Shown here: positions 59,361 through 64,000 of the stretch, one piece after another | How the letters are laid out: each line of letters starts with the position of its first letter | How positions within the stretch are numbered: the first letter of the stretch is position 1 | Origin: JAPLSN01 sp964482955 | GTDB lineage: Bacteria; Spirochaetota; Spirochaetia; Treponematales; UBA12059 | Reading direction: 5' to 3' | Assembly (NCBI GenBank): GCA_964482955.1 | Contig: CAYZZW010000002.1 | Span: 1-64,000, forward strand | Length of the DNA stretch: 64,000 bases | The notes under the pieces: generated by a model | Database searches by the model: none | Told to the model about the DNA's origin: nothing | The model's input: the letters and a program-made list of their open reading frames with translations, nothing else | Position numbers and translations under genes: made by a program

Positions 59361-59382
59361 CGATCGTTCGAACGGACGATCG
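59361..59382. promoter_or_regulatory. Operator-like inverted repeat
   Basis: CGATCGT and ACGATCG arms surround an internal CGTTCGAACG palindrome, 25-45 bases upstream of the flavin-protein start. Confidence 0.35.
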
Positions 59383-59434
59383 GTCCATTCGACCTGCTTG
59401 ATTTTGAATTAAATTCCTTGATTGTTCAACGCGC

Positions 59435-59536
59435 TGCCGCGCATGGCGCCTTGTTTTCAAGGTCAGTGACCTTCTCCTTTAGCCATGCCGCGCATGGCGC
59501 CTTGTTTTCAAGGTCAGTGACCTTCTCCTTTAGCCA
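59435..59536. repeat. 51-bp tandem duplication
   Basis: Two exact 51-base copies (59435-59485, 59486-59536) each contain GGCGCC and the palindrome AAGGTCAGTGACCTT. The second copy encodes the last residues and stop of mogA. Confidence 0.9.
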
Positions 59537-59981
59537 TGCGGGTGCCGTGTTCCATGAGCGCCGCCAGCACCCGCGCGCAAAACCGCGCCGCCTTTTCGCT
59601 GCCGGGAAAGTTGACGACATACTGCGTGCCGCGGAGGCCGGCTTCGCCGCGGGAAAAGACCGCGTGCGGCGTCTCCTCGAGCGAACGCTGGCGGAGGTAG
59701 TCCGCGATGCCGGGCATGGCGCGGTCGCAGAAGGCGGCTGTGGCTTCGGGCGTGCGGTCGCGCGGGCTCGGGCCGGTGCCGCCCGTCGTGATGATCCAGT
59801 CGGCGTCGGGGTGGCGCCCGAGGGCGGCCAGCACGGACGCTTCGCCGTCGGGCACGACTTCGCGCTCGACCGCGGCGCCGGGCAGGAGCTCGCCGAGGAC
59901 TTCGACGATGGCGGGGCCGGAGCGGTCTTCGTAGACGCCCGCGGACGCCCGGTCAGATACGGTAACGACCGCGATCTTCAA
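59514..59981 (-). CDS. mogA: Molybdopterin adenylyltransferase (MogA/MoaB family)
   Basis: The 155-residue protein has KIAVVTVSDRASAGVYEDRSG and the MPT-binding motif TTGGTGPSPRDRTPEA; FSRGEAGLRG lies later. It adenylylates molybdopterin before metal insertion. TTG start with GGAGGTGC upstream. The last seven residues (MAKGEGH plus stop) fall in one copy of a 51-bp tandem duplication, so the native C-terminus may have been altered. Confidence 0.9.
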   Translation of the reverse strand: MKIAVVTVSDRASAGVYEDRSGPAIVEVLGELLPGAAVEREVVPDGEASVLAALGRHPDADWIITTGGTGPSPRDRTPEATAAFCDRAMPGIADYLRQRSLEETPHAVFSRGEAGLRGTQYVVNFPGSEKAARFCARVLAALMEHGTRMAKGEGH

Positions 59982-60447
59982 CGCGCACCTCCCCGCCCCT
60001 CAGCACGCGGACGAAGATGCCGCGACGCGGCATGACGCAATCGCCCACCATCCTGCGGATCTCGCACGCGGCATGGCATTCCTTGCCGATCTTCGAGACT
60101 TCCACGAGGGCCGCGCCCAGCTCGATGCGGGTGCCGACCGGCAGCTCGTGGAGCGCGACGCCGCGGGTCGTGACGTTCTCCGCGAAATCGCCGGGCTTGA
60201 GGGTCGCGTCCGGTCCGGCTTTCACGCACGAGAGGGGCTCCTTGGAGGCGAGCGCGGCCGAAGCGGCCTCGATGTCCTCGGCGGCCAAAAGCGACACCTG
60301 CCGGTCGTCGAGCAGGCCCGCGTGCGCGTCGCCCTCGACGCCGCGGCCTTCCACGAGGACGATGGAGCGCACCGGGTGTTTGCGGACGCCCGTGCGCTCC
60401 GATACGTTGAGCGACACGATCTCGAATTCGCGCGTCGTTTCGGACAT
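59953..60447 (-). CDS. MOSC-domain protein
   Basis: The 164-residue protein has the MOSC fold (VEGDAHAGLLDDRQVSLLA, GDFAENVTTRGVALHELPVG) and the conserved Cys in KECHAACEI. MOSC domains bind Moco or transfer sulfur to metal enzymes. It overlaps mogA by 29 bases and follows moaC with a one-base overlap. GGAGGAAGC precedes its ATG. Confidence 0.88.
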   Translation of the reverse strand: MSETTREFEIVSLNVSERTGVRKHPVRSIVLVEGRGVEGDAHAGLLDDRQVSLLAAEDIEAASAALASKEPLSCVKAGPDATLKPGDFAENVTTRGVALHELPVGTRIELGAALVEVSKIGKECHAACEIRRMVGDCVMPRRGIFVRVLRGGEVRVEDRGRYRI

Positions 60448-60902
60448 CACGCTTCCTCCTTGGTCTTTTCGAGCAGGCGCACGTCGACGATGCGCATGCC
60501 CTTGTCCACGGCCTTGCACATGTCGTACACCGCGAGCGCGGCCACCGACACCGCGGTCAGGGCTTCCATCTCGATGCCGGTCTTGTCGGTGCAGACCGCG
60601 CGCGCGCCGATCGCGACGCCGTCGTCCTCGAGCGCGAGCGACACCTCGACGTGCTCGATCTCGACGTTGTGGCAGAGGGGGACGAGCTCGCTCGTCCGCT
60701 TGGCGCCCATGATGCCGGCCAGGCGCGCCACCGCGAGCACGTCGCCCTTGGCGATGCCGTTTTCCCGCACCAGGCGGACGGTCTCCGGCCGGAGGAGGAT
60801 CTTCCCCGCGGCCGTCGCCGTGCGCCGGACACGCGGCTTGCCGGACACGTCCACCATGCGCGCCTTGCCGCCCTCGTCGACGTGCGAAAGCTTTTCTGCC
60901 AT
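60447..60902 (-). CDS. moaC: Cyclic pyranopterin monophosphate synthase
   Basis: The 151-residue enzyme starts MAEKLSHVDEGGKARMVDVS and has LVPLCHNVEIEHVEVS and TDKTGIEMEALTAVSVA, both catalytic blocks of MoaC (Lys and Asp of KTGIEMEA). It converts the MoaA product to cPMP. GGAGGT precedes the ATG. Confidence 0.95.
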   Translation of the reverse strand: MAEKLSHVDEGGKARMVDVSGKPRVRRTATAAGKILLRPETVRLVRENGIAKGDVLAVARLAGIMGAKRTSELVPLCHNVEIEHVEVSLALEDDGVAIGARAVCTDKTGIEMEALTAVSVAALAVYDMCKAVDKGMRIVDVRLLEKTKEEA

Positions 60903-60904
60903 TA

Positions 60905-61702
60905 TCAACCTCCGATCTGGCCGACTTCGAGATCGTCGCACGAAAGGCCGCGGCGCGGCTTCAAGGCGACGGCGCGTCGTATGCTGCCTTCGATATCGCC
61001 AAAGTCCGCCGGGACGCCCGCGGCGCCGTGCAGGCAGGGGCGGAGCGTGCCGTCGGCCAGCAGGCGCAGGCGGTCGCAGAGGGCGCAGCGCGGGGGCCGG
61101 TCGTACGTCCCGCCGTCGCGCTTCGTCTCGTCCAGGCGGTAGCGCGCGATGAACTGGATGCCGGCGCCGATCGAGGCGGCGAAGGAGCGTAGCGCGTTGA
61201 AATCCGACTCGGTCGAATCCTCGAGGGCGACGACGTTGAGCTTGACCGGCAAGCCCGCTTCGCGCGCGGCGCGTATGCCGGCGAGCGCGTCGTCCAGACG
61301 GCCGCCCCGCGTGAGGGCGGCGTAGCGCGCGGGATCGAGGGTGTCGAGCGACACGTTGACCGAATCGAGCCCGCGCGCCTTGAGATCGCGCGCGACCGGC
61401 GCGAGCAAGGTGCCGTTCGTCGTCATCGCCAGAATCTCGACGCCGGGAATCCCCGAGAGCATCGAGACGAGCTCGGGCAGGCCTTTCCGCGCGAGCGGTT
61501 CGCCGCCGGTCAGGCGCACCTTGTCGAAGCCGAGCGCGGCGGCTGCCCGTACGATGTCGGCTATCCGCTCGAACGACAGGATCTGGTCATGCCCGAGAAG
61601 CGGCACGCCCTCCGCGGGCATGCAGTAGACGCAGCGGAGGTTGCAGCGGTCGGTGACCGAGACGCGGAGATAGCGGATCTCACGGCCGAAGGAGTCGCGC
61701 AT
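60905..61702 (-). CDS. moaA: GTP 3',8-cyclase, short form
   Basis: The 265-residue radical SAM enzyme has CNLRCVYCMP (Cx3Cx2C), LTGGEPLARKGL, the second cluster RCALCDRLRLLADGTLRPCL and the C-terminal GQIGG with the essential GG tail. MoaA is usually about 325-330 residues; here the segment between FIARYRLD and the second cluster is shortened by some 50-60 residues. The reaction, GTP to 3',8-cyclo-GTP, should be retained if the fold tolerates the loss. Confidence 0.9.
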   Translation of the reverse strand: MRDSFGREIRYLRVSVTDRCNLRCVYCMPAEGVPLLGHDQILSFERIADIVRAAAALGFDKVRLTGGEPLARKGLPELVSMLSGIPGVEILAMTTNGTLLAPVARDLKARGLDSVNVSLDTLDPARYAALTRGGRLDDALAGIRAAREAGLPVKLNVVALEDSTESDFNALRSFAASIGAGIQFIARYRLDETKRDGGTYDRPPRCALCDRLRLLADGTLRPCLHGAAGVPADFGDIEGSIRRAVALKPRRGLSCDDLEVGQIGG

Positions 61703-62903
61703 CGACGAAGGTTCCTTGGGGGATGAAGTCGGCGCCGATCTCGACGCGGAGCAGGCAGTCGGCGTCCGCGAGCACCGCGAGCATCGACGAGCCGTGGTAG
61801 CGGAGCGGCGCGACGATCAGGCCGTCTGGGGCCGTTTCGAGGCGCGCGGGCAGGAATTCGACGCGGTCCGCTTCGCGGCGTTTGAAATCCGACGAGAGGC
61901 GCGCGCGGACTTGGCGCGTCTCATGGCGGAGGCCCATGCGCGCGTAGAGTTGCGGCTTCACGAAGAGCTCGAAGTTGACGAAGACGGACACCGGGTTGCC
62001 CGGCAAGCCGAAGACGGCCGTGTCGCCGCGGCGGCCGAAGTAGGTCGGCTTCCCGGGCTTCATCGCCAGCTTGTGGAATACGCGCTCGACGCCCGCCGCC
62101 CGAAGGGCCGCGGGGACGTGGTCGTAATCGCCCATCGAGACGCCGCCCGAGACGAGGACGACGTCGCACTCGTCGAGCGCGCGGGAAAGCGCTTGGCGGA
62201 GCGCGGCTTCGTCGTCGCGGACGATGCCGTAAGCTCGCGCGACGCAGCCCGCCGCCCCGACCTGCGCGGTCAGCATGGGGCCGTTGGAGTCGTAGATGCC
62301 CGCCGCGCCGAGCGTCACGCCGGGAGCGGCGAGTTCGTCGCCCGTGGACAGCACGCCGACGACGGGGCGCGCGGACACCTCGACGCGCGCGTACCCGGAT
62401 GACGCGAGGATGCCGATCTCCTGGGGCCCGAGGACGCGCGGACCGAAGAGCGGATCCCCCGCGCGCTGGTTTTCGCCGCGCTTGATGATGTTGGAGATCT
62501 TTTCCGGCTTGTCGAACGCGACGAGTTCGGCGCCGTCCGGCGCGGTGCCCGCGCTCCGCGTCCATTCCACCCGCTGGACGCCCGAGGCGCCCTTCGGGAT
62601 GGGCGCGCCCGTCATGATGCGCGCGCATTCGCCGGGGCCGAGGACGCGCGCGGGCGCCGCGCCGGCGGCCACCGTTTCGACGACGCGCCACGGATCCGTG
62701 TCCGCCTTGTTGCCGGACGGGCCGTACGCGAAGCCGTCCATGGCCGACTTGTCGAAGGGCGGCTGGTCGACGCGGGAGCGCGGCGCGACCGGCATGACGC
62801 GGCCGAGCGCGTCCGCGAGCGCGACGTCCTCGGTCTTCGCGGACGGAAGGTCCGCGAGCGCGAGTTTCAGGGCGTCGTCGGGGTGCAGGAGCGTGTCGTT
62901 CAC
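61680..62903 (-). CDS. moeA: Molybdopterin molybdotransferase
   Basis: A 407-residue MoeA with the domain order of the family: PPFDKSAMDGFA, RIMTGAPIPKGA, VVGVLSTGDEL, YDSNGPML, DVVLVSGGVSMGDYDHV and FGLPGNPVSVFVNFELF. It inserts Mo or W into adenylylated pterin. GTG start with GGAGG upstream; overlaps moaA by 23 and tupC by four bases. Confidence 0.95.
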   Translation of the reverse strand: MNDTLLHPDDALKLALADLPSAKTEDVALADALGRVMPVAPRSRVDQPPFDKSAMDGFAYGPSGNKADTDPWRVVETVAAGAAPARVLGPGECARIMTGAPIPKGASGVQRVEWTRSAGTAPDGAELVAFDKPEKISNIIKRGENQRAGDPLFGPRVLGPQEIGILASSGYARVEVSARPVVGVLSTGDELAAPGVTLGAAGIYDSNGPMLTAQVGAAGCVARAYGIVRDDEAALRQALSRALDECDVVLVSGGVSMGDYDHVPAALRAAGVERVFHKLAMKPGKPTYFGRRGDTAVFGLPGNPVSVFVNFELFVKPQLYARMGLRHETRQVRARLSSDFKRREADRVEFLPARLETAPDGLIVAPLRYHGSSMLAVLADADCLLRVEIGADFIPQGTFVDARLLRP

Positions 62904-63571
62904 GGGCGGGCCTCCGCGTTCATTCTACCATCGACGAAGGAGATCGTCCGCGTGGCGAGCGCCTCGGCGAGGCCGCCGTGGTGCGTGGCGACGACGAGCG
63001 TGGCGCCGGAGGCGGCTTCCTCGAGGAGTACGCGCTCGATGATTCGGGCCGAGGCGGCGTCGGCGCTCGCGGTCGGTTCGTCGAGGAGGAGGACGCGGGC
63101 GCCCGAAGCGAGCACGCGGGCGAGCGCGACGCGCTGGGCTTCGCCGCCGGAAAGCTTGCGGCGTGGCCTGTGGCCGTAGCCGTCGAGCCCGAGCCGCGCG
63201 AGCGCCGCTTCGGCGGCCTCCTCGCGCCCGCGGGCGGGAACGCCGCGGCAGCGGAGCGCGAACGACACGTTGTACGACACCGAACCGGCGAGGAGGTAGG
63301 GCGACTGGTGGAGGTAGGCGGTTTCCGCGCGGAAGGCCGTCGAGCCTTGGATCGCCTGACCGCGGTAGCGGATGGTCCCGGACAGTGGCGCCATGAGGCC
63401 GTTGAGCGCCTTGAGGAAGGTCGTCTTGCCCGAGCCGTTCTGTCCGAGGAGGACGAGCCGCTCGCCCCCGCGGAGGACGAAGGTCCCGACCTCGAGCACC
63501 CGGTCCCGGCCGTAGCCGAGCTCGAGCCCCTCCGTCTCGAACAGGAGATCCGTTCCGTTCATGGCGTTCAC
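62900..63571 (-). CDS. Tungstate/molybdate ABC ATPase (TupC-like)
   Basis: The 223-residue ATPase has Walker A GQNGSGKTT, a Q-loop AYLHQSPYLL, signature KLSGGEAQRVALA, Walker B VLLLDEP and H-loop VATHHGG. Length and linkage to the TupB-type permease and moe genes indicate tungstate (or molybdate) uptake. GTG at 63571 overlaps the tupB stop as GTGA; ATG at 63562 is an alternative. Confidence 0.87.
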   Translation of the reverse strand: MNAMNGTDLLFETEGLELGYGRDRVLEVGTFVLRGGERLVLLGQNGSGKTTFLKALNGLMAPLSGTIRYRGQAIQGSTAFRAETAYLHQSPYLLAGSVSYNVSFALRCRGVPARGREEAAEAALARLGLDGYGHRPRRKLSGGEAQRVALARVLASGARVLLLDEPTASADAASARIIERVLLEEAASGATLVVATHHGGLAEALATRTISFVDGRMNAEARP

Positions 63572-64000
63572 CGTTCGTCCGGGGCGAGTGCGTGGAGCGC
63601 CACGTTGACGCCGAGGGCCAGGACGAGGAGGACGAGGCCGAGTGACAGCGCCCGCTCGAACTCGCCCTTGGACGCGTCGAGGGCGATGGCGGTGGTCATG
63701 TTGCGGGTGGACCAGCGGATGTTCCCGCCGAGCATCATCGACACGCCCACCTCCCCGGTGACGCGCCCGAAGGCGGCCACGACCGCCGCCACGAGGATCT
63801 GCCGCGACTCGCGGAGGGTGGTCAGGAAGCGCCGCCAGCGTCCGGCGCCGAGCGTGACGATCGTCTCGCGGAAGCGAGGGTCGAGGCGCGACAGCCCGGC
63901 GTAGGTGAGCGTCGCCACGACGGGGAAGGCGAGAAAGACCTGCCCGAACACGACGCCGCCCGGGGCGAAGAGGAGCCCCATGCCGCCGAGCGGGCCGGAG
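63568..64000 (-). CDS. Tungstate ABC permease (TupB-like), 5' part outside window
   Basis: The 144 visible codons form the C-terminal part of a TupB-like permease: PVVATLTYAGLSRLDPRF, ETIVTLGAGRWRRF, GRVTGEVGVSMMLGGNI, TRNMTTAIALDASKGEF and a last membrane helix. The GEVG-MLGGNI and TTAIALDASKGEF motifs are typical of TupB. It probably heads the tungstate/Moco operon together with a binding protein beyond the window. Confidence 0.88.
   Translation of the reverse strand, partial: SGPLGGMGLLFAPGGVVFGQVFLAFPVVATLTYAGLSRLDPRFRETIVTLGAGRWRRFLTTLRESRQILVAAVVAAFGRVTGEVGVSMMLGGNIRWSTRNMTTAIALDASKGEFERALSLGLVLLVLALGVNVALHALAPDER

Overview
The window is 64 kb of very GC-rich, gene-dense bacterial chromosome. 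It most resembles a free-living or host-associated anaerobic spirochaete of the Treponema/Spirochaeta group. This is an inference from content: a DUF3798 substrate-binding lipoprotein system with RbsA-type ABC partners, many short-lipobox lipoproteins, several small exported beta-rich proteins, a 7TM class III cyclase, and degenerate GGDEF/EAL and receiver proteins. A glycyl-radical enzyme with its activase, thiol peroxidase and a tungstate/molybdopterin operon suggest anaerobic life with some oxidant defence. There are no rRNA genes, CRISPR arrays, prophages or complete insertion sequences; one tRNA (Leu, CAG) is present.

Layout. 1-1.5 kb: the tail of a dCMP deaminase, a YmdB-like protein that has lost most metal ligands, and an RseC-like protein. 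1.6-6.8 kb (minus strand): LUD-domain protein, 7TM adenylate cyclase, TPR lipoprotein and membrane protein. 6.8-10.1 kb: an overlapping three-gene envelope operon containing a LysM lytic transglycosylase. 10.1-20.4 kb: metabolic and housekeeping genes (Tpx, UDG-like, M29 and M42 peptidases, HD hydrolase, MBL hydrolase, a sigma-54 activator without HTH, MalQ, MenA-like prenyltransferase) interspersed with short dispersed repeats. 20.6-22.1 kb: an EAL phosphodiesterase. 22.2-29.0 kb: a tandem pair of DUF3798-type lipoproteins followed by a two-domain ATPase, two permeases and a small membrane-anchored protein, a complete uptake system of unknown substrate. 29.2-38.6 kb: VWA lipoprotein, Hpt and REC-GGDEF signalling proteins, a tyrosine phosphatase-HAD fusion, MalY-like lyase, a six-hairpin-type lipoprotein, a DUF434 protein and a soluble histidine kinase. 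38.7-41.2 kb: a zinc/manganese ABC transporter operon. 41.4-46.4 kb: two outer-membrane-type proteins, a histone-H1-like basic protein, tRNA-Leu and a cation antiporter fused to PTS EIIA. 46.7-49.9 kb: the glycyl-radical pair YjjI/YjjW and ProC. 50-55.3 kb: small envelope proteins, a trypsin-like protease with a beta-rich tail and a paired lipoprotein family. 55.5-59.3 kb: a HisKA_2 kinase, an RRM protein with a long leader, a SIMPL protein and an AT-richer flavin-binding-type protein. 59.5-64 kb: a tightly overlapping minus-strand molybdenum/tungsten operon (tupB-tupC-moeA-moaA-moaC-MOSC-mogA).

A recurrent regulatory theme is visible. Many genes that lack a Shine-Dalgarno sequence have a good sigma-70-type promoter whose -10 element ends only 5-8 bases before the start codon, so they are probably transcribed as leaderless mRNAs. 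Other genes have a strong AGGAGG-type site. Several unusual elements stand out: a 205-bp MITE-like sequence with 19-bp terminal inverted repeats, two families of GC-rich dispersed repeats, an inverted copy of the tRNA-Leu 3' end, a 13-C tract next to a promoter, a 51-bp tandem duplication at the end of mogA, and a roughly 250-nt leader before the RRM gene.
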